From assembly GCA_003458705.1 (NCBI GenBank), contig QRVH01000001.1:1-64000 (forward strand): a DNA stretch of 64,000 bases, given 5' to 3'. The notes under the pieces are model-generated. The model was not told the DNA's origin and made no database searches. It was given only the letters and a program-made list of their open reading frames with translations. Origin of the DNA: Eubacterium sp. AF22-9 (lineage in GTDB: Bacteria; Bacillota; Clostridia; Lachnospirales; Lachnospiraceae). Below, in pieces: positions 26,699 through 35,399 of this stretch; the stretch's first letter is position 1; each line of letters starts with the position of its first letter. Both the position numbers and the translations under genes were made by a program.

Positions 26699-28576
26699 AT
26701 GAAGGAGTATGACAAATATCTGAAGCTTTTAAAGGAGAAATATCCCACAAAACAGTCGGTTTACCGCGAACTTATTAACCTCAATGCAATTATGAATCTG
26801 CCAAAGGGAACAGAGCATTTTATGAGTGACCTTCATGGGGAATATGATGCATTTTATCATATAATCAATAATTGTTCGGGAGTAATTAGAGAGAAGGTAG
26901 CGATGCTGTATGGAGACGAACTTACTGTGTTTGAGCAGCAGGAGTTGTGCACATTGATATATTATCCTAGAGAGAAGCTGTCTATACTTATGGATGAGAA
27001 TAAGGTTAATGATGAATGGTACAGAAATGTACTTGGACAGCTTATTCAGATTGCAAAGCTTCTGTCTTCTAAGTACACAAGATCTAAGGTGCGAAAAGCA
27101 ATGCCTGTGGATTTTGCATATATCATTGATGAGCTTATTCATGCGCAGAAAGATGAAGATGACAATAGGAGTGTGTACCACAGGCAGATTATGGAGACAA
27201 TTCTCAGCCTTCATAATGGTGATGAATTTCTTGTTGCACTTACCGACTTGATTAAAAGACTTGCCGTGGATCATCTTCATATACTGGGTGACATATATGA
27301 CAGAGGACCACATGCAGATAAGATATTAGATCTACTGATGGAACATCACAGTGTTGATATCCAGTGGGGAAATCATGATATATTGTGGATGGGAGCTTTT
27401 TGTGGCAATCCGGTGTGTATGGCACTTGTAGTCAGAAATAATATTAAGTACAAAACTATGTCGATTCTTGAGAATGGTTATGGAATAAGCCTCAGGTTTC
27501 TTCTACAGTTTGCAGTTAATACATATTCAGATAAAAATGTTGATGATGCAGTCTATAAAGCTATTTCTGTGATTTTATTCAAGCTTGAAGGGCAGCTTAT
27601 TAAGAGACACCCGGAATACAGGATGGAAGAAAGACTTCTGTTGGATAAGATGAATGTGGATAAAGGAACAGTAAGAATTGGTGATAAGGAATATTTCCTT
27701 AATACTACAGAATTTCCAACCATAGATATGAATAATCCATATGAGCTTACTATGGAAGAAATGTTCCTAATGGGAAGATTCAGGGCAGATTTCATTAACA
27801 GTATGGCACTTGAGAGGCATATCAATTTTCTATATGAAAAAGGCAGCATTTATAAGATTCATAATGGAAATCTTCTGTTCCACGGTTGCGTGCCACTTGA
27901 TGAACAAGGGGTATTTGATGGAATCGTTGTGGATTGCAAGTCGTATTCTGGTCGTGAGTATCTTGATTATTGCGAATCAATGGTAAGGCAGGCAAGAACC
28001 GGAGATTCAGATGCAGTTGATTTTATGTGGTTTTTATGGAGCAATATATTATCACCAGTAACCGGAAGGTGTATTAAAACATTTGAAAGAACTTTTCTGG
28101 ACAAGGATAGAAATGCTGACTATAAGAATGCAATTAAAGAGGACAAGAATCCGTATTATGACCTGTATGAGAATGAAAGAATATGTAAAATGATTTTAAG
28201 AGAGTTTAATCTCTACAATGAGAGTGCACATATTATAAATGGACATACTCCTGTCAGGACAAAGGAGGGACAGCATCCGGTAAGGGCTAATGGCAAACTG
28301 ATTGTTATAGATGGCGGTTTTTGCGAAGGATATCATGCTGCCACAGGAATAGCCGGTTATACACTTATTTATAATTCTCATGGAATGAAGATAAAAGAAC
28401 ATCATCCGTTTATGAGTATTAATATGGCAATTAACAGTAACAGGGACATTGAGTCTGAATCGCAGGTTGTTTATGTGGAAAAGCAGCGTGTGTTTGTAAA
28501 GGATACTGATAACGGAAAGCAGATTGCTGAAGAAATTAATGATCTGATGAATCTTTTGAAATTGTATAATACATAA
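26699..28576 (+). CDS. fbp: Fructose-1,6-bisphosphatase class III
   Basis: Gluconeogenic enzyme that dephosphorylates fructose-1,6-bisphosphate. The 625 residues match the Firmicutes class III type, with calcineurin-like metal motifs MSDLHGEYDAF, LGDIYDRGPHADKI, QWGNHDILWMGA and INGHTPVRTKEG. AGAGGAA precedes the ATG. It lies 70 bases behind hemZ. Confidence 0.96.
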   Translation: MKEYDKYLKLLKEKYPTKQSVYRELINLNAIMNLPKGTEHFMSDLHGEYDAFYHIINNCSGVIREKVAMLYGDELTVFEQQELCTLIYYPREKLSILMDENKVNDEWYRNVLGQLIQIAKLLSSKYTRSKVRKAMPVDFAYIIDELIHAQKDEDDNRSVYHRQIMETILSLHNGDEFLVALTDLIKRLAVDHLHILGDIYDRGPHADKILDLLMEHHSVDIQWGNHDILWMGAFCGNPVCMALVVRNNIKYKTMSILENGYGISLRFLLQFAVNTYSDKNVDDAVYKAISVILFKLEGQLIKRHPEYRMEERLLLDKMNVDKGTVRIGDKEYFLNTTEFPTIDMNNPYELTMEEMFLMGRFRADFINSMALERHINFLYEKGSIYKIHNGNLLFHGCVPLDEQGVFDGIVVDCKSYSGREYLDYCESMVRQARTGDSDAVDFMWFLWSNILSPVTGRCIKTFERTFLDKDRNADYKNAIKEDKNPYYDLYENERICKMILREFNLYNESAHIINGHTPVRTKEGQHPVRANGKLIVIDGGFCEGYHAATGIAGYTLIYNSHGMKIKEHHPFMSINMAINSNRDIESESQVVYVEKQRVFVKDTDNGKQIAEEINDLMNLLKLYNT

Positions 28577-28606
28577 AATCAGAATAATATTATAAGGAGT
28601 TGCAAA

Positions 28607-28828
28607 ATGGAAATTTATGAAATGATTGATTTGCAGGATTGTCCAAGATGTTTTGGACCTTCTATATTAGAGGAAGAAGATCATTCTTATTATGTAATGT
28701 GTATGGATTGTGGATGTCAGTCTGCACCATTTAGTTTTAAAAATGATGAAGACAGGCTTGATGCAGCAAGAAGAACAGCAGAATTGTGGAATACCGGCAA
28801 GGTAATTTACACAGGCCGTACTGAATAG
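28607..28828 (+). CDS. Small zinc-ribbon protein, Lar family-like
   Basis: A 73-residue protein with LQDCPRCFG and VMCMDCGCQSAPFSF (two CxxC pairs), ending in an ARRTAELWNTG segment. The layout resembles the Lar/restriction-alleviation-like family (CPFCG..C..CG..eAi..WN). Many such proteins are phage or chromosomal genes of unknown role. AAGGAG precedes the ATG. Zinc binding is inferred from the cysteines. Confidence 0.75.
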   Translation: MEIYEMIDLQDCPRCFGPSILEEEDHSYYVMCMDCGCQSAPFSFKNDEDRLDAARRTAELWNTGKVIYTGRTE

Positions 28829-28850
28829 ATATTGAAGGAGGATTTTATTT

Positions 28851-29054
28851 ATGAAGAGCAAAGATGAACTTTTTAATATGCCGATAGTTGAACTGAGAGA
28901 ATATATGAATTCTCTTTCTAATCCGGAAATACAGGAAGTTGCAAAGATATTTGAGGAAGATGATATTGAAAGAGATCCGCTTGAACTTCTTACAGCATCG
29001 AAGCTTTTTGATTATATGAAATATGCAAATGGTTCGGTGAATATTGAGTTTTAG
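28851..29054 (+). CDS. Small acidic protein of unknown function
   Basis: I do not recognise this 67-residue protein. It is acidic and predicted helical, with LREYMNSLSNPEIQEVAKIF and ELLTASKLFDYMKYANG segments and no cysteine or membrane helix. AAGGAGGA lies before the ATG, and it follows the zinc-ribbon gene after 22 bases, so it is likely translated from the same message. Confidence 0.65.
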   Translation: MKSKDELFNMPIVELREYMNSLSNPEIQEVAKIFEEDDIERDPLELLTASKLFDYMKYANGSVNIEF

Positions 29055-29122
29055 TTGTTTAAGATTTTGAAATGATTTTTCATACATTGTATGAGAATAA
29101 ATATTAATCAGGAGGATTATTG

Positions 29123-30037
29123 ATGAAAATAGCAGTAACATACGAGGATGGTCAGATTTTTCAGCATTTCGGACATTCTGAGAGCTTTAAGATTTATGAG
29201 GCAGAAGGAAAGAATATTGTCCGTGCAGAGGTAATTGGCACTGATGGAGCTGGTCATAGCGCATTGGCAGCTGTTCTTAAGGATAAAGGTGTAGATGTTC
29301 TTATATGTGGCGGAATTGGTAACGGTGCAGTCACAGCACTTTCAGAAGCTGGAATTGATGTATATTCAGGAGCAGATGGAGAAGCAGATGCAGCAGTTGA
29401 GGCATATCTTAATGGCGATTTAACATCAGCAGGTGTTAATTGCGACCATCATCACGATCATGAAGAAGGTCATGGCTGCGGACACTGTGGAAGCCATGAA
29501 GATGAAGAGTCAGGTTGCGGACATTGTGGAAGTGATGAAGGTGAATCAGACTGTGGTAGTGGTTGTGGCGGCTGCGGCGGTGGCTGTGGTACATTTACAC
29601 CATCATTTGAAGGACCTAATGTGGGAAAGAAGGTAAAGGTTCATTATAAAGGAACACTTAACGATGGAACACAGTTTGATTCTTCTTACGACAGAGGTGA
29701 ACCGCTTGAATTTACTTGTGGAGCAGGAATGATGATTCAGGGCTTTGATAAGGCTGTTGCAACAATGAATGTCGGAGACGTTATTGATGTTCATCTTATG
29801 CCAGAGGAGGCGTATGGAGAAGCCGATCCAAGAGCTTTCATAACATTGCCTATAAGTGAGCTTCCTGGTGCAGAAGAACTTAAAGTTGATGATAAAGTAT
29901 ATCTTCAGAATATGTATGGACAGCCATTCCCAGCTAGGGTTGCTGCTTTAACTGATACTGAGATTACATTTGACGCTAATCATGAGATGGCAGGAAAAGA
30001 ACTGAATTTCAGGATTGAGCTTGTAGAAGTATTATAA
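29123..30037 (+). CDS. Fusion of a NifX/NafY-type domain, a Cys/His-rich linker and a SlyD-type FKBP isomerase
   Basis: 304 residues in three parts. Residues 1-108 form a dinitrogenase iron-molybdenum cofactor-binding-like domain (MKIAVTYEDGQIFQHFGHSE, ADVLI-type core VDVLICGGIGNGAVTALSE). Residues 109-160 form a linker with nine Cys and eight His. Residues 165-304 form an FKBP peptidyl-prolyl isomerase of SlyD type (KVKVHYKGTLNDGTQFDSSY, IQGFDKAVATMNVGD, then the insert-in-flap region). SlyD proteins carry a metal-binding tail and serve nickel enzymes; here the metal-binding stretch joins two domains. A metallochaperone role is inferred. AGGAGG precedes ATG 29123. Confidence 0.85.
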   Translation: MKIAVTYEDGQIFQHFGHSESFKIYEAEGKNIVRAEVIGTDGAGHSALAAVLKDKGVDVLICGGIGNGAVTALSEAGIDVYSGADGEADAAVEAYLNGDLTSAGVNCDHHHDHEEGHGCGHCGSHEDEESGCGHCGSDEGESDCGSGCGGCGGGCGTFTPSFEGPNVGKKVKVHYKGTLNDGTQFDSSYDRGEPLEFTCGAGMMIQGFDKAVATMNVGDVIDVHLMPEEAYGEADPRAFITLPISELPGAEELKVDDKVYLQNMYGQPFPARVAALTDTEITFDANHEMAGKELNFRIELVEVL

Positions 30038-30051
30038 TTGAATAATATTAA

Positions 30052-30096
30052 GATACCGGCTGGTACAGCTAAATGCAGTATCAGCCGGTTATTTTA
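30052..30096. terminator. Bidirectional terminator
   Basis: ATACCGGCTG and CAGCCGGTTAT arms followed by TTTTATT, between the convergent fusion-protein and LysR genes. Confidence 0.8.
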
Positions 30097-31014
30097 TTGT
30101 CTGGAAACAAGCTCCTTAGTCAGCCGTATCCATTCTTTCAGTTCTTTCCGGTTTTCATCTTCCTTGCGGAAGGCGGCGGAGAATGGTATACGCATGTCTG
30201 GGTCGCCAACCTGTAATACAACTGAATCAGGTGAAAGCTTCATTGCAGTAAGATAACTGTTTAGTGTAAATGCAATTCCATATCCCTGTTCAGCAAGTCG
30301 GATTCCTGCGTCAATACTGCTTATCTTATAGGTAAGCTCTGGCAGGACATCAGCATAGAAAAGGGCGTCTTCTTCAAGCTGTCTTATACTCTGGTTGCTG
30401 TGCTGCAGGATGAATCTTTCTTTTCTTACATGCGCAAGATCAAGCCATGGATAGATGCATGATTCTTTAGACTCTGCGAAAGATACAGCAGGGTGGCTTT
30501 TGGGAAGAATGGCAACAAGACAGTCTTCATATATGGTTTCATAGGAAAGTCTGGTGTTGCTCACGCTGTTATATCCAAAGAACATATCAAGGTCACCGGC
30601 AAGAAGCTGCTCTTCATGGTCTGAGAGATGTCCGTCAATGGCATATACAACTGACTGTGGATACAGTCTGTTAAATGCAGTCATAACAGATGGAAAGAGA
30701 GACTCAACCTGACGTACCATGTAACCAATGCGGAGTTTAACAGCCACATTTTTGCCAATATCAATCATGCGGTCCTCAAGTTCAAAGCATTTCATAGTAA
30801 TATCTCTGGCAGATTTAACGAATTCCTCGCCTGCATATGTAAGAATCATGCGGCGGCCTTTTCTTTCAAAAAGCTGTATGCCAAGTGAAGTTTCAAGCTG
30901 TTTAAGATGTATGCTCAAAGCCGGCTGCGACAAGAACAGAGCATTGGCAGCTTTGGTAAGATTTCCGTAATTAGCAATTGTAAGAACATATTGCATGTCT
31001 TTTTCAGTAATCAT
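30094..31014 (-). CDS. LysR-family transcriptional regulator
   Basis: A 306-residue LysR regulator: an N-terminal winged helix (YVLTIANYGNLTKAANALFL, SQPALSIHLKQLETSLG, LFERKGRRM) and a periplasmic-binding-fold effector domain. The start at 31014 has AAAGGGAA upstream; nine more codons are open but lack a site. It is divergent from the YfcC transporter and M20 peptidase genes, with a 33-base palindrome between, so it probably controls them. Confidence 0.92.
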   Translation of the reverse strand: MITEKDMQYVLTIANYGNLTKAANALFLSQPALSIHLKQLETSLGIQLFERKGRRMILTYAGEEFVKSARDITMKCFELEDRMIDIGKNVAVKLRIGYMVRQVESLFPSVMTAFNRLYPQSVVYAIDGHLSDHEEQLLAGDLDMFFGYNSVSNTRLSYETIYEDCLVAILPKSHPAVSFAESKESCIYPWLDLAHVRKERFILQHSNQSIRQLEEDALFYADVLPELTYKISSIDAGIRLAEQGYGIAFTLNSYLTAMKLSPDSVVLQVGDPDMRIPFSAAFRKEDENRKELKEWIRLTKELVSRQ

Positions 31015-31089
31015 ATGAATTCCCTTTATAAAATAGTGCATGTTTCAATAACAATGTAATAATTATACATAATTAAAATGTATCAATCA

Positions 31090-31122
31090 ATCGAAACTAT
31101 AAATTAGATTTATACTTTCGAT
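31090..31122. promoter_or_regulatory. 33-base palindrome between divergent lysR-type and yfcC-like genes
   Basis: ATCGAAACTATAAAT and ATTTATACTTTCGAT match as inverted arms at 14 of 15 positions around a TAG centre. The position between divergent genes and the T-n11-A-containing shape fit a LysR-type operator. Confidence 0.7.
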
Positions 31123-31200
31123 AAAAACATACAATTTTATTTTTAGTATGATTTATATTAAAATGTATAAAAATATAAATTTGTTATGGGAGAAAATTTC

Positions 31201-32592
31201 ATGGAAACAAAAGCAAAGAAAAAATGGAAAACGCCACATACATTTGTAATACTTGTGGTAATTATTCTTATTGCTGCAGCGGCAACATATATTGTGCCGG
31301 CAGGTGAATTTACAAGATTTAAAGATGCAGCAACAGGCAAGACTTTAGTTGAAGCTGGAAGTTATCACAGAATAGCATCAAGTCCGCTTAATCCGTTAAA
31401 GATTCCTTCAGCAATCTATACCGGAATTGTGAAATCAGCGTCAACAATCACATTTATGCTGATAATCGGCGGAGCTTTTCAGGTAATTACATCAACAGGC
31501 GCACTTACAGCGTTATGCAAGAAGTTATCTAAGACATTTTCTAAGCACAAATATGTTGTAATTCCTGTATTTTTGACATTATTTTCTATATTTGGATTCA
31601 CAATGGGAATGTCATCAGAGGTTATGATATTCGTTCCTATCGGAATTACACTTGCGCTATTCTTAGGGCTTGATAAAGTTACAGGAACAGCAATGATTGC
31701 ACTCGGTGCAGCGGTTGGATTCACAGCCGGATTACTTAATCCGTTCAATGTCGGAGTTGCGCAGGATATAGCAGAATTACAGTTGTTCTCCGGGATGGCT
31801 TACAGAGTATTTATTCTTGTTGTGCTTCTTGCTGCTACAAGTGCATACATAATCTGCTATGCAAGAAAGGTTGCAGCACATCCTGAAAAAAGCGTAATAT
31901 ATGGAATTCCTGAAGACCAGGAGTACACATTTGACAATGCAACAGACACAATTACGGTAAGACAGATTGCAGTTCTTGTTGTTATGGCACTTGGTTTTGG
32001 AATACTTATATATGGCCTTTCAAAGAAGGGCTGGTACTTTGAAGAAATGTCAGGTCTGTTCATATTTATGGGTGTAATATGCGGATTTATCAGCGGTTAC
32101 GGTCCTAGCAGAATTGCAAGGGAATTCGGAGAAGGTGCAAAGGGCATTATCGTAGGATGTCTTATAATAGGAATTGCCCGTACAGTTGAGGTAATCTTAA
32201 GTGATGCAAATATTCTTGATACTATCGTGTACGGAATTGTTAATATTGTAAATGTTATGCCAGATTCAATTAAAGCAGTCGGCATGTTCTTATGCCAGTC
32301 ACTTATTAACTGCGTAATTGTGTCAGGAACAGGTCAGGCAGCAGTTACAATGCCACTTATGGTGCCGGTTTCAGACCTTGTAGGAATATCAAGACAGACA
32401 TCAGTACTTGCGTTCCAGTTAGGAGACGGATTCTCTAACTCAGTACTTCCAATGTCATCATCACTTATGGGATATCTTGCTGTATCAAAGATTCCATACA
32501 GTAAATGGCTTAAGTTCATGATGCCTCTGTTCCTTATATGGACAGCACTTGGATGTCTGTTTATGCTTGGTGCATTAATGATTGGATATTAG
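31201..32592 (+). CDS. YfcC-family transporter (C4-dicarboxylate anaerobic carrier-like)
   Basis: A 463-residue membrane protein with about 11-12 hydrophobic segments. It has the family start KKKWKTPHTFVILVVIILIA, TYIVPAGEFTR, GAAVGFTAGLLNPFNVGVAQ and SVLPMSSSLMGYLAVSKIPY. The YfcC family is thought to move carboxylates or peptides. Next to an M20 amidohydrolase, the likely cargo is an N-acyl amino acid or small peptide that the peptidase then splits. ATG 31201 is chosen because GGGAGA is just upstream. Confidence 0.85.
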   Translation: METKAKKKWKTPHTFVILVVIILIAAAATYIVPAGEFTRFKDAATGKTLVEAGSYHRIASSPLNPLKIPSAIYTGIVKSASTITFMLIIGGAFQVITSTGALTALCKKLSKTFSKHKYVVIPVFLTLFSIFGFTMGMSSEVMIFVPIGITLALFLGLDKVTGTAMIALGAAVGFTAGLLNPFNVGVAQDIAELQLFSGMAYRVFILVVLLAATSAYIICYARKVAAHPEKSVIYGIPEDQEYTFDNATDTITVRQIAVLVVMALGFGILIYGLSKKGWYFEEMSGLFIFMGVICGFISGYGPSRIAREFGEGAKGIIVGCLIIGIARTVEVILSDANILDTIVYGIVNIVNVMPDSIKAVGMFLCQSLINCVIVSGTGQAAVTMPLMVPVSDLVGISRQTSVLAFQLGDGFSNSVLPMSSSLMGYLAVSKIPYSKWLKFMMPLFLIWTALGCLFMLGALMIGY

Positions 32593-32613
32593 AATTGATT
32601 AGGAGCAGATATT

Positions 32614-33788
32614 ATGTCAGACGATATTAAGAAGCAGCTTGGAGCGGTTATCGACAGCTATAAAGAAGATTTATGCCAGATGGCAGATGAGATATTCGAC
32701 CTTGCGGAGATAAGTGGGGAAGAGTACAGGACATCTGATATATTGTGCAGTTATCTTGAAAAAGAAGGATTTAAGGTAGAGCGTGGAACAGGACTTGAAA
32801 CAGCATTCAGGGCAACATGGGATAATGGAAGTGACGGCCCGGTGATTGGAATTCTTGTTGAATATGACGCTCTTGAAAAAATCGGACATGCGTGTGGACA
32901 TCATCTTCAGGGACCTGCCGGGATAGGGGCAGCAATTGCAGTAAAGAATTGCCTCAGGATTATCCATGCAGGCTTGTTGTGTATGGAACTCCGGCAGAGG
33001 AAACTCTTGGCGGTAAGATAATTATGCTAGATAAAGGTTATATGAAAGAGCTTGACCTTGCATTTATGTCGCATGGTTCGCCTAATACATCAGTAGATGA
33101 AAAATGTATGGCACTCGAGAATTTCGTGGTAACATTCCACGGAGTAAAAAGCCATGCTGCAATAAGTCCAGAAGAAGGACGCAGCGCACTTGATGCAGCG
33201 TTATTATCATTCCATGCAATTGAGATGTTAAGAGAGCATGTTAAAGATGACACAAGAATGCATTACACAATCCGTAATGCAGGTGGTCCTCCAAATGTAG
33301 TTCCGGACCTTACTGTTGCAGAATATACACTCCGTTCATACAGCACGAAATACCTTGATGAAGTTGTAGAGAGATTCTACAACATTTTAAAAGGTGCTGC
33401 GCTTATGACTGGAACAACATATGAAGTTCAGAGAGACCTTCCATTCAAGAGCAAGGTTGTGTGCCATAAGGTCAATGATCTGCTTATGGCAAATGCAGCA
33501 TATGAGAATGCCCCATCAATCGCACCACCACGCGAAAGGACTGGTTCAACAGATTTCGGCAATGTGTTATATGAAGTTCCAGGCTCATGTATAAGAATTG
33601 CATTCACAGACAAGGATGCACAGCCACATTCAGAAGCCTACCTTAAGGCCGGAAAGAGTGATGCAGCGCATAATGCCATAGTATACGCAGCAAAGATAAT
33701 GGCTGATTCAATATGTGATGTTCTTGTTAATCCTGAGCTTCTTGCGCAGATAAAGCAGGAGTTTGAGGTGGCAAGAGAAAAAGGTTGA
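32614..33788 (+). pseudogene. M20-family amidohydrolase, broken by one frameshift
   Basis: The two parts together make a normal M20D metallopeptidase/amidohydrolase of about 391 residues. The first frame has IGILVEYDALEKIGHACGHH (metal Asp and His) up to AIAVKN. The second frame continues with LPQDYPCRLVVYGTPAEETL, MSHGSPNT and GVKSHAA, and ends at 33788. The switch is near 32945-32948, where one extra G (AAG-GAA-TTG) would restore AVKELPQDYP. Such enzymes remove acyl or peptide groups from amino acids. It follows the YfcC gene by 21 bases and shares its transcript. Confidence 0.85.
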
Positions 33789-33832
33789 TTAGTGGGTTTA
33801 GCGATAATATTGAATTGAATTAATAGAATTGT

Positions 33833-33868
33833 AATCAGGCGACGGAGAAATCCAAAGCCTGATTTTTT
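33833..33868 (+). terminator. Terminator after the M20 gene
   Basis: AATCAGGC and GCCTGATT stem followed by a TTTTTT run. Confidence 0.8.
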
Positions 33869-33984
33869 GTAAAATAAAATAATATGACAATAAGTGTCTG
33901 ACCTAACTGATATTATTTAAAAGAAATAGGCCAGATAACAGTTATGCCAATGCAGGTGGACAGAAATATAATTATGAATACGTT

Positions 33985-34662
33985 ATGCCACAGCAGCCGG
34001 TTCAGGCAGCAGCCGGACAGCCAGTAGAAGAAGATGTATCAATTAATATTGCAGGTCATAAGATTAAGGGCAGACTTATAATGAAGATTGTTGCGATAGT
34101 GGCTGCAGCATGCTTCTTTTTCCCAATGTTCACAGTGTCATGTGCAGGGGTTAATGTTGGAAGTGTAAGTATGGCTGATTTAACATTTGAAACGGAAGAT
34201 ACAACTCAGGACAGCTATTATGATTATTATGACTCAGATGAAGAAGAAAATGGCACTGTAGGAATGATTGTATTCCTGCTTGCACCTATTTCAGCATTTT
34301 GCATATGCATGGTAAAGAATGAAGGAAAAGGCTGGGGAAAGGAGGCAGTTGCTGCATTTGGCTCATCTGCACTTGCGTTGATAAGTCTGTATTTTGTTAT
34401 TACTAATACAATGAACGACGAATATGGTGGCTATGTTCAGGCAAAACCGATGTTTTCATATTATTTGTACATAATTGCTTGCGTTGTAGGTGCGGTTGTG
34501 GGAATCATGATTATTAAGGAACATCAGAAAAAGATTACTGCAAATGCTGGAACTGTACAGCATGTGGAGAAGCCTAATGTATGGGTAAAGACCGCATTAT
34601 ATACAGTTGGAGAAACATTTGCAATATATGTATTGTTCTTCCTGCTTAGTGCGACTTTTTAA
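33985..34662 (+). CDS. Membrane protein of unknown function, apparently truncated at its 5' end
   Basis: About 225 residues with four likely membrane segments (KIVAIVAAACFFFPMF, TVGMIVFLLAPISAFCICMV, YYLYIIACVVGAVVGIMII and the C-terminal LYTVGETFAIYVLFFLL). An acidic Tyr/Asp/Glu-rich loop (about residues 70-90) lies between the first two. The frame stays open about 23 codons upstream of ATG 33985 without a start codon, reads Gln/Tyr/Asn-rich linker-like residues, and no ribosome binding site precedes 33985. Related proteins usually begin with a zinc ribbon and a proline/glutamine linker, so that part may have been lost. Function unknown. Confidence 0.5.
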   Translation: MPQQPVQAAAGQPVEEDVSINIAGHKIKGRLIMKIVAIVAAACFFFPMFTVSCAGVNVGSVSMADLTFETEDTTQDSYYDYYDSDEEENGTVGMIVFLLAPISAFCICMVKNEGKGWGKEAVAAFGSSALALISLYFVITNTMNDEYGGYVQAKPMFSYYLYIIACVVGAVVGIMIIKEHQKKITANAGTVQHVEKPNVWVKTALYTVGETFAIYVLFFLLSATF

Positions 34663-34715
34663 AATGTGATATTATCCCTATGGAATTTTCAATCACATAG
34701 TAATATAATATGTAA

Positions 34716-34817
34716 GCCACCAGTCCTGGGAGGGGTGCTGCGAAAGCGGTACTATCGGAGTCTAGGTTCAATCACTTTATTTTTCCCGTAGAACTCGCGA
34801 TAGCTGGTGGCTTTTTT
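34716..34817 (+). promoter_or_regulatory. Unassigned structured leader RNA with a terminator, upstream of the NUDIX gene
   Basis: The outer stem GCCACCAG (34716-34723) pairs with CTGGTGGC (34804-34811), followed by six Ts, so the element ends as a terminator 6 bases before the downstream ATG. Inside is a hairpin GTGCTGC-GAAA-GCGGTAC. CCTGGG (34725-34730) can pair with TCTAGG (about 34761-34766). TATCGGAGT (about 34753-34761) can pair with ACTCGCGATA (34793-34802), which crosses the former pairing as a pseudoknot. It did not match any riboswitch class that I could recall with confidence. A regulatory role is inferred from structure and position. Confidence 0.55.
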
Positions 34818-34823
34818 ATTATT

Positions 34824-35399
34824 ATGGAGTACAGATTTAACATGGAATTACTTGATATCGTTGATGAGAATGGAAAGCCGACAGGTGAGACTGTTGAGCG
34901 AAAGACTGCACATAGTGAGGGAATCAGGCATAGAACGGCACATGTGTGGATTGTAAGAAAGTCTGACGAGGGAGCAGAGGTACTGTTGCAGAAAAGGGCT
35001 ATGAATAAGGACTCATTTCCTGGAAGATATGATACTTCTTCGGCGGGACATATTCAGGCCGGTGACGAACCGGAGGAATCTGCTATAAGAGAACTGCATG
35101 AGGAACTTGGAATTAAGGCTTCTGTTGATGATTTGCAGTTTGTTGATACATTTGTAATCCAATATGAAAAAGAATTTTATGGCAAGATGTTTAAGGACAG
35201 TGAGATTGCATTTGTCTATGTATACACAAAGCCAGTCAATATAGATGAACTTACATTGCAGAAGGAAGAATTGGACGGCGTTGAGTGGTTCAACCTAGAA
35301 TATGTCTATGAAGAGTGCAGAAAGCATAATCAGAAATTCTGTGCACCGGTTGGCGGCTTGGGGATTGTAAGAAGGTTTGTCAGAGGTACCGGATTATGA
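34824..35399 (+). CDS. NUDIX hydrolase (IPP isomerase-like subgroup)
   Basis: About 185-191 residues. The NUDIX box reads GHIQAGDEPEESAIRELHEE followed by LGI, matching Gx5Ex7REUxEExGU. The N-terminus (LLDIVDENGKPTG) and the preceding RTAHVWIV are typical of the NUDIX subgroup often mislabelled as isopentenyl-diphosphate isomerase. The substrate is unknown. ATG 34824 lies directly behind the leader terminator; ATG 34842 is an alternative, but GGAG is then 12 bases away. It overlaps the esterase gene by 4 bases (ATGA) and is therefore translationally coupled to it. Confidence 0.85.
   Translation: MEYRFNMELLDIVDENGKPTGETVERKTAHSEGIRHRTAHVWIVRKSDEGAEVLLQKRAMNKDSFPGRYDTSSAGHIQAGDEPEESAIRELHEELGIKASVDDLQFVDTFVIQYEKEFYGKMFKDSEIAFVYVYTKPVNIDELTLQKEELDGVEWFNLEYVYEECRKHNQKFCAPVGGLGIVRRFVRGTGL

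Noticed and set aside
34716-34817. SRP RNA, tmRNA, tRNA or ykkC-type riboswitch
   Set aside because: The GGTTCAATC run recalls a T-loop, and CTAGGTTC resembles a ykkC fragment, but the other conserved parts of each class (SRP GGAAG tetraloop region, tRNA stems, ykkC CTGGTCCGAGAG) are absent.
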